This document shows, in pieces, positions 1 through 8,132 of a stretch of 64,000 bases of DNA. Position 1 is the first letter of the stretch, and each line of letters starts with the position of its first letter. Location: positions 4,339,501 through 4,403,500 of the forward strand of contig NZ_CP059997.1 in the NCBI RefSeq assembly GCF_018736145.1, written 5' to 3'. The notes under the pieces were generated by a model that made no database searches, was not told the DNA's origin, and saw nothing but the letters and a program-made list of their open reading frames with translations. Both the position numbers and the translations under genes were made by a program. The stretch is from Amycolatopsis sp. CA-230715. GTDB lineage: Bacteria; Actinomycetota; Actinomycetes; Mycobacteriales; Pseudonocardiaceae.

Positions 1-1905
1 CTTCCTGGCCAGCGTGTACGCCTCGTCGATGAACAGCACGCCGCCCTTCGCGCTTTCGAAGACCTCGCGGGTCTTCTGCGCGGTGGACCCGAGGAACTGG
101 CCGACGAGGTGGCTGCGCGCGACCTCCCGCACGGTGCCGGTGGCGAGCACGCCGAGTGATTCGAGGATCTGGCCGTAGAGCCTGGCGACCGTGGTCTTGC
201 CGGTGCCGGGCGGCCCGGAGAACACCAGGTGCCTGCTCAGCGGTGGCATCGGCAGCCCGGCCGCCTGGCGCTGCTGGGCCAGTTTGATCATGTTGACCTG
301 GGTGCGGACCTGCTTCTTCACCGGGGCGAGCCCGATCAGCCGGTCCAGCTCGGTGAGCGGGTCGCCCGCCGGGCCGTTCGGCGGCGCCGCACTGTCCTTT
401 GTGGATTCTTCGGTGCCGTTTTCGACCGGGCCGCTTTCGATCGTGCAACCCGCGAACCGCTCGACGCAGGTCTCTTCGATGCTCAGGTCGATCGCGTTGC
501 CGGAGAAGGTGCAGTCCGTGCAGTCGACGCGCGCGGACTCCTTCCCCGCCAGCCCGGCGCCGCCGCTGCCGCTGACGGTGAGCCGGGTGGCGAGGAACGC
601 GGCGTTGCCGAGCAGCACGACCCCGCCGGTGCCCGCGCCGGTGACCTCGCAGTCGGTCGCGGTCAGCCTGCCTGCGCCGTTCACGGCCATCCCGACCGCG
701 AGCGCGCCGTCGACGACCCCGCGGTCGACCGTCACGCGGGCGTTGCCCGCCACCGAGATCCCGCACAGCCTCGCCCCGGTGATCCGCGCGTCGCGGAGTT
801 CGCCCGTGGTCTCGTTTTCCTCCGCTTCGAAGCCGACGTCGCAGCGCTCGATCCTGATCCGCTCGAACCGCCCGGCCGAGCGGTCCTTCAACCGCAGCGC
901 GATGGTCTGGTCGGTCACGGCGAGCCCGGTGAACCGCCCGCGCCCGCCGAGCAGCGCCACCCCGACGTTGCCGCTGCCGATCCGGAGGTCCTCCACCGTC
1001 GGCGCGCCGTTGCCGGTGACGAAGAACCCGACGTTGCCGGACCCCGTGATCGAACAGCCGGTGAACCGGCCGAGCCCGCGGTCGCGCACGATGACGCCGG
1101 CGTCGCGGCAGTCGGCCAGCGCGCAGCCGGTGACCGTCGGCGAGCCGCCGCTGGTCACGACGATGCCGTCCTCGGCGCCGGTCACCGTGGTACCGCTGAT
1201 CGTGCCGGTGGACTGCTCGGCCACCCCGATCCCGACCGTGTGCACGTCGTGCACCGTGCAGTCCACAATGGACACCGTCGCGTGCGCGTCGGCCGCGATC
1301 GCGTCGCGCCCGGTACCGGTGAGATCGCAGTTCTCGACGCTGGCCGACGCCCCGCTCACCCTGATCCCGTGCAGCGACGCGTTCGCGATCGTGCACCCGC
1401 TGATCCGCGCGCTGCCGCCCTCGATGACGGCGATCGCGTTGTCGGCCGCGTCGGTGAACGAGGAATCGGTGATCGTGCCGGACGCGCCCTGGCACACCAC
1501 GCGTCCCGCGTGCACCTCGCAGCCTCGCACCGCGACGCTCGTGCCCGGCCGCGCGTCGACGCAGACACCGCCCTGCCCCAGCACCCGGCAGTCGGTGAGC
1601 GCGACGGACCCGCCGCCGCAGAACACCGCGGTGCCGCCCCTGGTCACGAGCGTCAGCCCGGTGAGGCGCACCTCGCCCGCGCAGTCGGCCGTAACCACCG
1701 CGCCCGAGGTGGCGATCTCGACGGTGCCCGGCCCTTGGGCCGCAACGATCTCGACCTCACCGCGGACGACCAGCGACCCGGGGTAGACACCGGGGTCGAC
1801 GACCACACGCACCGGCCCGCGCCGGGTGGCCGCCACCTCGAGCGCGGCGCTGATCGTGCCGAACGCGCGCCGCGCCGTCGGTGATACGTGCAGGGTGCTC
1901 GGCAC
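1..1905 (-). CDS. Right-handed beta-helix repeat / CbbX-type AAA ATPase fusion (3' end outside window)
   Basis: The reading frame is open from a GTG at 1905, preceded by a GAGGGGG Shine-Dalgarno run, to the window edge (635 codons seen). Residues about 30-480 are short imperfect repeats of roughly 22 residues rich in G, V, I and T, as in right-handed parallel beta-helices (NosD/pectate-lyase-like). At about residue 520 a CbxX/CfqX-type AAA module begins: LTELDRLIGL, then Walker A GPPGTGKTTVARLYG near residues 564-578 and Walker B GVLFIDEAYTL near 615-625. CbbX/EccA ATPases remodel other proteins, so the helix is plausibly a docking or sensing platform (inference). A 42-residue gene lies 73 bp upstream on the same strand. 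It is not assigned to T7SS, because no other ecc gene is visible. Confidence 0.85.
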   Translation of the reverse strand, partial: MPSTLHVSPTARRAFGTISAALEVAATRRGPVRVVVDPGVYPGSLVVRGEVEIVAAQGPGTVEIATSGAVVTADCAGEVRLTGLTLVTRGGTAVFCGGGSVALTDCRVLGQGGVCVDARPGTSVAVRGCEVHAGRVVCQGASGTITDSSFTDAADNAIAVIEGGSARISGCTIANASLHGIRVSGASASVENCDLTGTGRDAIAADAHATVSIVDCTVHDVHTVGIGVAEQSTGTISGTTVTGAEDGIVVTSGGSPTVTGCALADCRDAGVIVRDRGLGRFTGCSITGSGNVGFFVTGNGAPTVEDLRIGSGNVGVALLGGRGRFTGLAVTDQTIALRLKDRSAGRFERIRIERCDVGFEAEENETTGELRDARITGARLCGISVAGNARVTVDRGVVDGALAVGMAVNGAGRLTATDCEVTGAGTGGVVLLGNAAFLATRLTVSGSGGAGLAGKESARVDCTDCTFSGNAIDLSIEETCVERFAGCTIESGPVENGTEESTKDSAAPPNGPAGDPLTELDRLIGLAPVKKQVRTQVNMIKLAQQRQAAGLPMPPLSRHLVFSGPPGTGKTTVARLYGQILESLGVLATGTVREVARSHLVGQFLGSTAQKTREVFESAKGGVLFIDEAYTLARK

Positions 1906-1978
1906 CGGATCTGTCCCCCTCGGCTGGTTGGGGTCAGATCCTAACCGGGCGCCGCGCCCCGGGGACCGGGTTCGGTGC

Positions 1979-2107
1979 CTACCGCGGAACGGTCTCCTCC
2001 GCCAGCCAAAGCCAGACGAGGTCCGACAGCGTCAGCGCGCCGTCGAAGTCGTCCGGGAGGCCGTCGGCTTCGAAGAGCCGCACGAGATCGGTTGCTTCTC
2101 GGCTCAT
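1979..2107 (-). CDS. Small acidic protein, 42 residues, upstream of the beta-helix AAA gene
   Basis: A short frame opens at ATG 2107 behind a good ribosome site (AAAGGGGGA, 5 bases before the ATG) and ends at TAG 1979-1981. The product starts MSREATDLVRLFEADGLP and contains a Trp/Leu-rich stretch (VWLWLAEE) in an otherwise acidic, probably helical peptide. It lies 73 bp upstream of the AAA fusion gene on the same strand and is probably co-transcribed with it. Function unknown. A binding partner or adaptor of the ATPase is possible, but that is inference from position only. Confidence 0.6.
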   Translation of the reverse strand: MSREATDLVRLFEADGLPDDFDGALTLSDLVWLWLAEETVPR

Positions 2108-2195
2108 GTGTATCCCCCTTTTCTTCGACGAGTCGATCGTCTCAGAGGGGTACGACAGTTCCGGTGCCCTTTCGGGCCCGATCGGGGGCGGACGC

Positions 2196-2747
2196 TCAGG
2201 CGAAGGTCTTCTCGGGCCGCCAGGCGGGGAACTTCTCGGTCACCGACCGCTCCCAGGCCTCTCGCAGCCCGGTCACCGTCCTCGCGGTGTGCCGCTGCAG
2301 CTCCGCCCACCCGTCCTGCAGCTCGGCCGCGCGCCGCTCCACCAGCCACTGCAGATCGGGGCGGGGCCGCACGTCGTCGTTGAACGCGGGATCCGTCCGG
2401 AATTCGATGCCGAGCACCGGCTCGGTGGTGCTGAGGTTGACCGCGGCGTGCGGGACGCCCGCGCCGATCCAGCACGCCGATCCCGGCCGGTGGAAGGAGG
2501 GGCGGAGGTCGTCGCCGGTGAGGCTCGCCGCGTGCCCGGAGACGATGTACACCACGATGTCGGAGCGTTCATGGGTGTGGGAACGGGAAAAGTGGCCGGG
2601 ATCCACGTCGACGACCCCGAGCGAGAAGCCGATCCCGGGGATCACGCCGTCGTGGATGAGGCGCGTCAGCTTCTGCGCCTGCGCACCGAGTTCGGACTTC
2701 GAGTCGTCGTAGTTGATGACGACGGGTTCAGGCAGTTCTGCTGGCAT
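2196..2747 (-). CDS. Cupin-domain protein
   Basis: 183 residues. The central part has a single cupin barrel: the first metal-binding motif is visible as HFSRSHTHERSDIVVYIVSG (His, His, Glu), and the second as the later G-x-P-H segment in GVPHAAVNLS. The C-terminal 50 residues are a helical extension rich in Glu, Arg and Trp. Such proteins are often small-molecule dioxygenases, isomerases or sensors; the substrate cannot be told. It is transcribed away from the TetR gene's direction of control and ends 89 bp before the small 42-residue gene, so a loose operon with the AAA fusion is possible. Confidence 0.75.
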   Translation of the reverse strand: MPAELPEPVVINYDDSKSELGAQAQKLTRLIHDGVIPGIGFSLGVVDVDPGHFSRSHTHERSDIVVYIVSGHAASLTGDDLRPSFHRPGSACWIGAGVPHAAVNLSTTEPVLGIEFRTDPAFNDDVRPRPDLQWLVERRAAELQDGWAELQRHTARTVTGLREAWERSVTEKFPAWRPEKTFA

Positions 2748-2847
2748 GGTGAGCCTTTTCGATTCCCCAGTGACAAATGATCTTGCCGGGAAGCCTAGCC
2801 CGATTCCGCGGGGACTACGTGAAAAATGGGGAAAGCGCGGGGGAAGT

Positions 2848-3480
2848 TCACGGGCGCAACGTGCGGACGATCGGGGTGAAGTAGAGGTCAGCCAGGCGTT
2901 GCTGGCCTTCCGCGGAATCCACCGGGAGCACCGTGTCCGGGGTGAGCACGAGCGACAGCACGGTGCGCGCGAGCAGTTCGGCGGCGGCCTCGATGTCTTC
3001 GTCGGGTAGGGCGAGCTGGCCGGCCGCGATCTCCGCGCGCATGAGCCCCGCGATCCAGTTCCTGGCGGCGGCGAGGAACGGGCCCGCCTTCACCGTCAGG
3101 TGCGGCAGGATGAACTCGGGTTCGGTGCGCAGCAGCCGGTTGAGCAGGCGGTGGTTGCGCAGGAAGGTCACGCAGAACTTCAGGCCCTCGATGAGCTTGG
3201 CCTCCGGGGACGCCTGCGCGGCGATGACCGCGTCCGCCTTGGTGAGGAAGCGGCGCAGCTCGCGCATGATCAGCGCGTTGAGCAGCTGGTCCTTCTTGGG
3301 GAAGTACCGGTAGATGGTCACCCGCGAGAGCCCGACCCGGCGCGCGACGTCGTCGACGGTGAACCGGCGCAGCCCGAAGTCCTCCGCCTGCGCCAGCGCG
3401 GCGCCGAGGATGCGGTCGCTGTTTTCGTCGCCGGGCACGGCGGACGACAGTGCTCGCTGGAGGAGGTCGTCCTTGCGCAT
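2848..3480 (-). CDS. TetR/AcrR family transcriptional regulator
   Basis: 210 residues. The N-terminal helix-turn-helix is intact (FTVDDVARRVGLSRVTIYRY followed by FPKKDQLLNALI), and the C-terminal part is a helical ligand-binding domain. It is divergent from the diiron oxygenase gene at 3562, with an 81-bp gap between start codons holding an imperfect inverted repeat. By the usual logic of TetR neighbours it probably represses itself and the oxygenase operon. The ligand is unknown. Confidence 0.9.
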   Translation of the reverse strand: MRKDDLLQRALSSAVPGDENSDRILGAALAQAEDFGLRRFTVDDVARRVGLSRVTIYRYFPKKDQLLNALIMRELRRFLTKADAVIAAQASPEAKLIEGLKFCVTFLRNHRLLNRLLRTEPEFILPHLTVKAGPFLAAARNWIAGLMRAEIAAGQLALPDEDIEAAAELLARTVLSLVLTPDTVLPVDSAEGQQRLADLYFTPIVRTLRP

Positions 3481-3496
3481 CGTCGAAGCATACGTG

Positions 3497-3515
3497 CTTT
3501 ACAGCTTGACTAAAG
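3497..3515. promoter_or_regulatory. Possible TetR operator (weak)
   Basis: CTTTA and TAAAG arms separated by nine bases lie in the divergent gap between the TetR gene and the diiron oxygenase gene. The arms are short, so this is only a candidate operator. Position between the two start codons is the main support. Confidence 0.3.
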
Positions 3516-3561
3516 TTGTTACATGCGTTTTCCTGTGTGACGACCGCCTCAGGAGGTGTCC

Positions 3562-4449
3562 ATGCCGAAGATCGGTGACCGGGAGACGACCGCGGAGCGC
3601 CTGCTGCGGTCCAGCGCGAAGCTGTCCTACGACCCCGAAGTCGACGTCGACTGGGACGCGCCGCTGGTCGAGGGCAAGCTGTTCATCCCCGAGCGCACGG
3701 TGTCGCTCTACGGCACGCGGATCTGGGACCGGATGTCGCACGAGCAGCGCGTCGAACTGTCCAAACAGGAAATGGTGAACACGGTCAGCGTCGGGATCTG
3801 GTTCGAGATCATCCTGATGCAGCTGCTGCTGCGCATGTCCTACCGCAAGGACCCGACCACAAGGCACGTCCAGTACGCGCTGACCGAAACCGCGGACGAA
3901 TGCCGCCACTCCACCATGTTCGCGATGCTGATCGAGCGCGTCGGCGAGCGTCCGTACCGCAACCACCCGCTGCTGCAGGTCCCCGCGCACGCGCTGCCGC
4001 TGATCCTGCGCGGCGCGCCGATGTGGGTGGCGACGCTGATCGGGGAAGAGATCTTCGACGCGATCCAGCGCGAGCACCTGCACGACGAGTCGATCCAGCC
4101 GCTGGTGCGCGCCGTGATGCGGATCCACGTGACCGAGGAAGCGCGCCACGTCCGCTACGCGCGGGAGGACCTGGTCCGGCGGCTGCAGCGGGCGAACCGG
4201 GCGGAGAAGGAGTTCAGCAGGCACGTCGTCGCGATCGGTGCCCTGCTCCTGTCGACGCTGCTGACCAGGCGCGAAGTGTACGAGCGAGCGGGCCTGCCGC
4301 CGCGCGAGGCGGCGAAGGCCGCGCGGACCAACCCGCACCGGCGCGAGGTGCTGACCGACGCCGCCGGGCGGCTCGTACGGTTCCTGCGCGAAGCGGATCT
4401 CATCGGCGGCCCGAGCGTCGCGATCTGGCGGCGGGCGGGAATGCTGTGA
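3562..4449 (+). CDS. AurF-like diiron oxygenase
   Basis: 295 residues, helical throughout. It resembles the AurF/CmlI p-aminobenzoate N-oxygenase family: metal-ligand-like motifs are seen in order as WFEIILMQLL, TADECRHSTMF (E..H), GEEIFDAIQ and HVTEEARHVRYA (E..RH). Such enzymes use a two-iron centre and O2 to oxidise amines or C-H bonds. The ATG at 3562 is chosen over the in-frame GTG at 3556 because AGGAGG at 3551-3556 is correctly spaced only for the ATG. It is divergent from a TetR gene and followed 11 bp later by a 92-residue gene, probably in one operon. Confidence 0.85.
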   Translation: MPKIGDRETTAERLLRSSAKLSYDPEVDVDWDAPLVEGKLFIPERTVSLYGTRIWDRMSHEQRVELSKQEMVNTVSVGIWFEIILMQLLLRMSYRKDPTTRHVQYALTETADECRHSTMFAMLIERVGERPYRNHPLLQVPAHALPLILRGAPMWVATLIGEEIFDAIQREHLHDESIQPLVRAVMRIHVTEEARHVRYAREDLVRRLQRANRAEKEFSRHVVAIGALLLSTLLTRREVYERAGLPPREAAKAARTNPHRREVLTDAAGRLVRFLREADLIGGPSVAIWRRAGML

Positions 4450-4460
4450 AAGGAGCGATC

Positions 4461-4739
4461 GTGCCGACACTCGCCAGTTGGGCGGAAGAGTACCTGCGCG
4501 ACCAGGCCGCCAGGCACAGCGGCAGGCTGGCCGGTCAGCTGGACAACGCCGCCGAGTGGGCCGCCGACCGCACCGACGACCTGGCCCAGCAGGCGGCGTG
4601 CTTCACCGCCCGCTTTTCGGACCAGGCCGCGGTCCGGATCGGCGACTACGCCGTGGCCCTCGCCGAAAGCCTTGGTGCCAGGCTGATCCGCCTCGGCGAC
4701 CGTTTCGCCTCACCCGAGGTCGACGACCGTCCACAGTAG
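4461..4739 (+). CDS. Hypothetical protein, 92 residues, downstream of the diiron oxygenase
   Basis: Starts at GTG 4461 behind AAGGAGCG, 11 bp after the oxygenase stop. The product is Ala/Arg/Asp-rich and predicted almost fully helical (SWAEEYLRDQAARHSGRLAG and onward), with no signal peptide or membrane segment. I do not recognise the family. Spacing says it is translated from the same mRNA as the oxygenase, so an accessory or assembly role is possible. Confidence 0.6.
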   Translation: MPTLASWAEEYLRDQAARHSGRLAGQLDNAAEWAADRTDDLAQQAACFTARFSDQAAVRIGDYAVALAESLGARLIRLGDRFASPEVDDRPQ

Positions 4740-4827
4740 ATTCACAGTTCGGTGTCGTCGCACCTGAAGTAGAACGCGTGTCGCGGCTGTGGATGATGAC
4801 GTGCGCGCCGGAGAACGTTCGCCGACC

Positions 4828-5361
4828 TTAGGCGTACTGCGCGAGTTCCGCGTCTATCGGCGCTCCTGTCAGGCGGTTCGCGAGGGTGGACATCGTGTAG
4901 GCGCCGATGCCGAGTACGACTTCGAGCGCGTTCTGCGGTGTGTACCCGTGTGAGAGGAAGGCTTCGCGTTCCCGTTCCGAGACGTCTCCGGTGGTTCCGA
5001 GCACGGCGATGGTGAACGCGCGGACCGCTTCGAGGCGTTCGTCTTCGAGGGGTTCCTGGTTTCGCAGTGCGCTGATGGTGGCTGGATCGGCGTCCAGTTC
5101 GGTGAGTCTCGCGGTGTGCATGGCGACGCAGAGATGGCACCCGTTGCGCGTGGCCATGGTGAGGATGACGACCTCGCGGGCGAGCGGATCCAGCGTCGAC
5201 GCCTCGAAAAGCGCGCTGACCTTGAGGAATCCTTCGAGCAGGTGCGGTGACGACGCGAGCAGCCCGACCGCGGCTGGCAAGTAGCCGCGGTGCTTGACCG
5301 TCGCCTCCACGAACCGGCGCGCTCCGGCCGGTGCCGACTCCACGGTGTGCTTCACGAACAT
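4828..5361 (-). CDS. Carboxymuconolactone decarboxylase / AhpD-like protein
   Basis: 177 residues. The AhpD core is evident: the motif NGCHLCVAMHT gives Cys75-x-x-Cys78 and His82, the redox pair and proton-relay His of the family, with the usual upstream Glu in LAREVVILTMA. Members reduce peroxides or act as lactone decarboxylases; the CxxC pair favours a peroxidase-like role. It is divergent from a MarR gene 30 bp away, and the operator-like palindrome between them suggests direct repression, fitting an oxidant or electrophile response. Confidence 0.88.
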   Translation of the reverse strand: MFVKHTVESAPAGARRFVEATVKHRGYLPAAVGLLASSPHLLEGFLKVSALFEASTLDPLAREVVILTMATRNGCHLCVAMHTARLTELDADPATISALRNQEPLEDERLEAVRAFTIAVLGTTGDVSEREREAFLSHGYTPQNALEVVLGIGAYTMSTLANRLTGAPIDAELAQYA

Positions 5362-5382
5362 GAGCGCTCCTTCGGGGTAAAC

Positions 5383-5422
5383 TCGACAACATGGTTGACC
5401 AAAACGTAAACCAGGTTGTCGA
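5383..5422. promoter_or_regulatory. Inverted repeat over the marR start codon, likely MarR operator
   Basis: Arms TCGACAACATGGTT (5383-5396) and AACCAGGTTGTCGA (5409-5422) match at 13 of 14 positions around a 12-base spacer. The left arm contains the marR ATG at 5391. It also sits immediately upstream of the divergent AhpD-like gene. Bound repressor would block both genes. Confidence 0.65.
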
Positions 5423-5879
5423 ATCTGGCAAGGGCTTCGAGCTGCCCTTGTTGCTGTTCGGCGGTTTTCGCTCGCTGATCGACCAGCTGCACGCCGAACT
5501 CGCCGAGCAGGGGCACCCGGACGTCCGGCCCGCGCACGGTTTCGCGATGCAGGCCGTCGGCCTCGAAGGGGCCACCGCGAGCGAAGTCGGCAGACGGCTC
5601 GGCATCTCGAAGCAGGCCGCGGGCAAGACCGCCGACCGCCTCGCGACGCTCGGCTACGTCGAACGCGTCGATGACGAAGCGGACGCGCGCCGCAAGCTGA
5701 TCCGCCTCACCCCGCGCGGCATCGACGCGCTTTCCCGGTCTGCCCGGATCTTCGACCGATTGCGCGCGCGCTGGGTCAGCGAACTCGGCGCGAAACGCGT
5801 GCGCGATCTCGAGAACGCGCTGCGCGCGATGGTCCCGGAGGACGGGTTCCGATTGGACGCCGCGGGCTGGTTCAGCTGA
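5391..5879 (+). CDS. MarR family transcriptional regulator
   Basis: 162 residues. The winged helix is clear: ATASEVGRRLGISKQAAGKT is the recognition unit, and the wing follows as VERVDDEADARRKLIRLTPR. It is divergent from the AhpD-like gene. Its own first codons lie inside a long palindrome, so autorepression is likely. The 3' end overlaps the convergent phosphatase gene by 8 bp. Confidence 0.88.
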   Translation: MVDQNVNQVVESGKGFELPLLLFGGFRSLIDQLHAELAEQGHPDVRPAHGFAMQAVGLEGATASEVGRRLGISKQAAGKTADRLATLGYVERVDDEADARRKLIRLTPRGIDALSRSARIFDRLRARWVSELGAKRVRDLENALRAMVPEDGFRLDAAGWFS

Positions 5880-6669
5880 GCCCGGTGCGCTCGCGGAAAT
5901 CCGGCCGGTCGACGAGTTTCGCCCCGCCCGCAACGGTTTCCGCTGAGCTGAAGGTGTGCGCCGCACCCGTCCGGTCGATCACCGTGCCGCCCGCTTCGCG
6001 CACCAGCACGACCCCGGGCGCGGTGTCCCACGGCTTGTTGCCGAGCACGATGCAGCCGTCGGTGCGCCCCTCGGCGACGAACGCGAGATCGAGCGCGGCC
6101 GAACCGAACATGCGCACGCGCTCCACGTTGTCGGCGAGCGAACGAATGATCGCGAACCGCAGCTCGTTCTTCGCCGCGGACGCGGACCCGATCCCGAAGT
6201 CGCCGAGCGAGAAGATCGCACGCTTCAGATCGGTGTTTTCGCTGACCCGGATCGGCTCGCCGTCGCAGAACGCGCCGAGCCCCTTCGCCGCGTGGTAGCG
6301 CTTGCCGAGGAACGGCGCCGCGATCACCCCGATCACCGGCTCACCCCGGTGCACGAGCGCGAGCTGGCACGCGCACAGCGGCAACCCGTGCGCGAAGTTG
6401 GAGGTGCCGTCGATCGGGTCGAGCACCCACACGTACTCGGCTGCCTCATCGAGCGCGCCGCCGCCCTCTTCCTCACCGAGGAAGTCGACGTCCGGCGTCG
6501 CGTTCTCCAGGTAGGCCCGGATCTCCTTCTGCACCCGCACGTCGAGATCGGTGACGAAGTCGCGATCCCCCTTCTCGTGCACCTCGCCGCGCTCGGCCGT
6601 GGTCATGAGCCGGTCGCCGATCCCCACCGCACTCCGCGCGATCTCCAGCAACTCGGACAGCTCTCGCAC
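5872..6669 (-). CDS. Inositol monophosphatase family protein (histidinol-phosphatase-like)
   Basis: 265 residues. Family metal-binding motifs are complete: GEEEGG near residue 65, DPIDGTSNF at 84-92, and WDTAPGVVLVREAGG near residue 215. These Mg-dependent, Li-sensitive phosphatases act on inositol-1-phosphate, histidinol phosphate or PAP; the substrate cannot be set from sequence alone. It stands alone, convergent with the MarR gene. Confidence 0.9.
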   Translation of the reverse strand: MRELSELLEIARSAVGIGDRLMTTAERGEVHEKGDRDFVTDLDVRVQKEIRAYLENATPDVDFLGEEEGGGALDEAAEYVWVLDPIDGTSNFAHGLPLCACQLALVHRGEPVIGVIAAPFLGKRYHAAKGLGAFCDGEPIRVSENTDLKRAIFSLGDFGIGSASAAKNELRFAIIRSLADNVERVRMFGSAALDLAFVAEGRTDGCIVLGNKPWDTAPGVVLVREAGGTVIDRTGAAHTFSSAETVAGGAKLVDRPDFRERTGLS

Positions 6670-6810
6670 GCGGCGACCTCCTGATCAGGGAAAAGGCTTG
6701 CCCTCACAGTATGCGAGGCCGCCGTGAACCGGCACTGACCCGGCGACGGACGGCGTGTGACCAGTGGCTGACCGGTGTCTTCAGTAGCTGCTCGCCGGTA
6801 TCGGCGCCGC

Positions 6811-7437
6811 TTAACCGGGTTTGGCGGGGTGGTCGGCCAGCCAGGGGCCGAGGTGTTGGGTGTATTTCGGGGACGGGTCGTAGAGGCGGACGTTGGGCGG
6901 GTGGCCGGGGGTGAGGGTTTTAGTGATTTCTTTGGCCTTGTTGGCGACGTCGATACGGTTCTCCGGGTCGCCCATGAGGCGGATGTTGCCGACGATGGAC
7001 AAGGCGCGTTTGCCTTTGGTGGTGGTGCTGTCGATCACTCCAGCGTAGTGCGGGTCACCGGCGAAGAGCAGGGTTCCGCCGGGGCGTTGCACGTGTTTGG
7101 CCATCCCGTTGAGTTCGGCGATGTCGCGGCCGGTGTCTGGATCGGTGAGCATGATCGAATGAAATTTCTGTTCCCAGGCTCGCCACGAAGGGAAGAAGGT
7201 GATGTGTCCTTGCAGGACGGGGATGCGTTGCCAGCGCCCGAATTTGTAGGTGTAGGTGCGCCAGGGGAAGTTGGCGAGGATGTTGACGATGCCTTCTTTG
7301 TTGTAGGCCCGGTCTGGGATGTACGAGTTTCGGGTGATCACGTCGTAGCTGGCGTTGAGGATGGTGTCTTCGACGAATTGGCGGGTGCCGGGGTCGGTGA
7401 GTGCGGCGCCGGGGCGGATGGGGACGTTGATGGTCAT
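6811..7437 (-). CDS. Hypothetical protein, last gene of the WXG operon (208 residues)
   Basis: Starts at ATG 7437, two bases after the stop of the preceding gene, so it is translationally close-coupled. The product begins MTINVPIRPGAALTDPGTRQ and has several aromatic patches (FPWRTYTYKFGRWQRIP). No signal peptide or membrane helix is seen, and I do not recognise a family. Being fourth in an operon led by WXG100-like and T7SS-signal proteins suggests a role linked to that secreted pair. Confidence 0.72.
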   Translation of the reverse strand: MTINVPIRPGAALTDPGTRQFVEDTILNASYDVITRNSYIPDRAYNKEGIVNILANFPWRTYTYKFGRWQRIPVLQGHITFFPSWRAWEQKFHSIMLTDPDTGRDIAELNGMAKHVQRPGGTLLFAGDPHYAGVIDSTTTKGKRALSIVGNIRLMGDPENRIDVANKAKEITKTLTPGHPPNVRLYDPSPKYTQHLGPWLADHPAKPG

Positions 7438-7439
7438 GG

Positions 7440-8132
7440 TCAGCCGAGTACCTGTTCGAATTTGGTGCTGACGTCATCGGAGACAGCGGGGGGTTCGAAG
7501 GACAAGGAGGAGGCCATGGCCAGGACCATGGCCCGAAACTGCGGGCCTTGCGATTCGTGGGGCGTGGAAAATTCGATGGTGGCGAGTTTGTCCCCCGCGT
7601 CGGAGGGGATGTGGGCCTCGAGTTGGAACACGGGGCTGGTCGCGTCGTCGGGCAACTCGGGTTGGCCGGGCAGGTGCGGGGTGGGGAGTTGGCGGGTGCG
7701 TTCGAGGAACAGCATGGGTCGTTCGGCGACGTCGATGATGTCGACTTGGGCGTGCTGGCCGGCGTCGGCTTTGGCGTGCACGAGATCGCTGAGTACCAGC
7801 CGCGGGTTACGGGTGCCTTCGAATTCGAGGTAGGACACCACCAGCGAGGAGGTGACGATCGAGTCGTCGGGGGCGGTGTGTCGGCCGATGCCGCAGTAGA
7901 GCGCGCCGGTCGCGTCGAGCTGGGACAGCAAAGCGGATAAGGCGCCGGTGACCGCGTCGATGAGGGCGCGCTGATCGACCTCAGCGACTTCGGTGAGCAT
8001 GGTGCGGGCTTGGTCGAGCCGCTCGGTGGCTTCGGTCAGTGGTAGGGGAACGTAGCCGGGTGGGATCGCGACCCATACCGGGGTGTTGGCGTCGGCGGTG
8101 TCGTTGTCGAGGATGGTGGTCATGTCGGTCAT
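7440..8132 (-). CDS. Hypothetical protein, third gene of the WXG operon (230 residues)
   Basis: Starts at ATG 8132 with an ATGA overlap (8129-8132) with the gene before it. The sequence has the segment VWVAIPPGYVPLPL followed by a helix-rich region and a beta-rich C-terminal half. It resembles uncharacterised proteins that accompany WXG-type operons in actinomycetes (recalled, not searched). No toxin, nuclease or membrane signature is visible. Overlap with its neighbours argues for fixed stoichiometry with the T7SS-like protein. Confidence 0.72.
   Translation of the reverse strand: MTDMTTILDNDTADANTPVWVAIPPGYVPLPLTEATERLDQARTMLTEVAEVDQRALIDAVTGALSALLSQLDATGALYCGIGRHTAPDDSIVTSSLVVSYLEFEGTRNPRLVLSDLVHAKADAGQHAQVDIIDVAERPMLFLERTRQLPTPHLPGQPELPDDATSPVFQLEAHIPSDAGDKLATIEFSTPHESQGPQFRAMVLAMASSLSFEPPAVSDDVSTKFEQVLG

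Noticed and set aside
191..1884. Two long plus-strand open frames opposite the beta-helix/AAA gene.
   Set aside because: They lack ribosome sites and family features; the minus frame encodes a coherent repeat domain and a full AAA motif set.
1..1905. AAA module as EccA of an ESX secretion locus.
   Set aside because: The N-terminus is a beta-helix instead of TPR repeats and no other ecc genes are seen; relation to the WXG operon 5 kb away is unproven.
6811..8132. Last two genes of the WXG operon as a classical toxin-immunity pair.
   Set aside because: No toxin or nuclease motif is visible in any of the four proteins, so the label is not justified.
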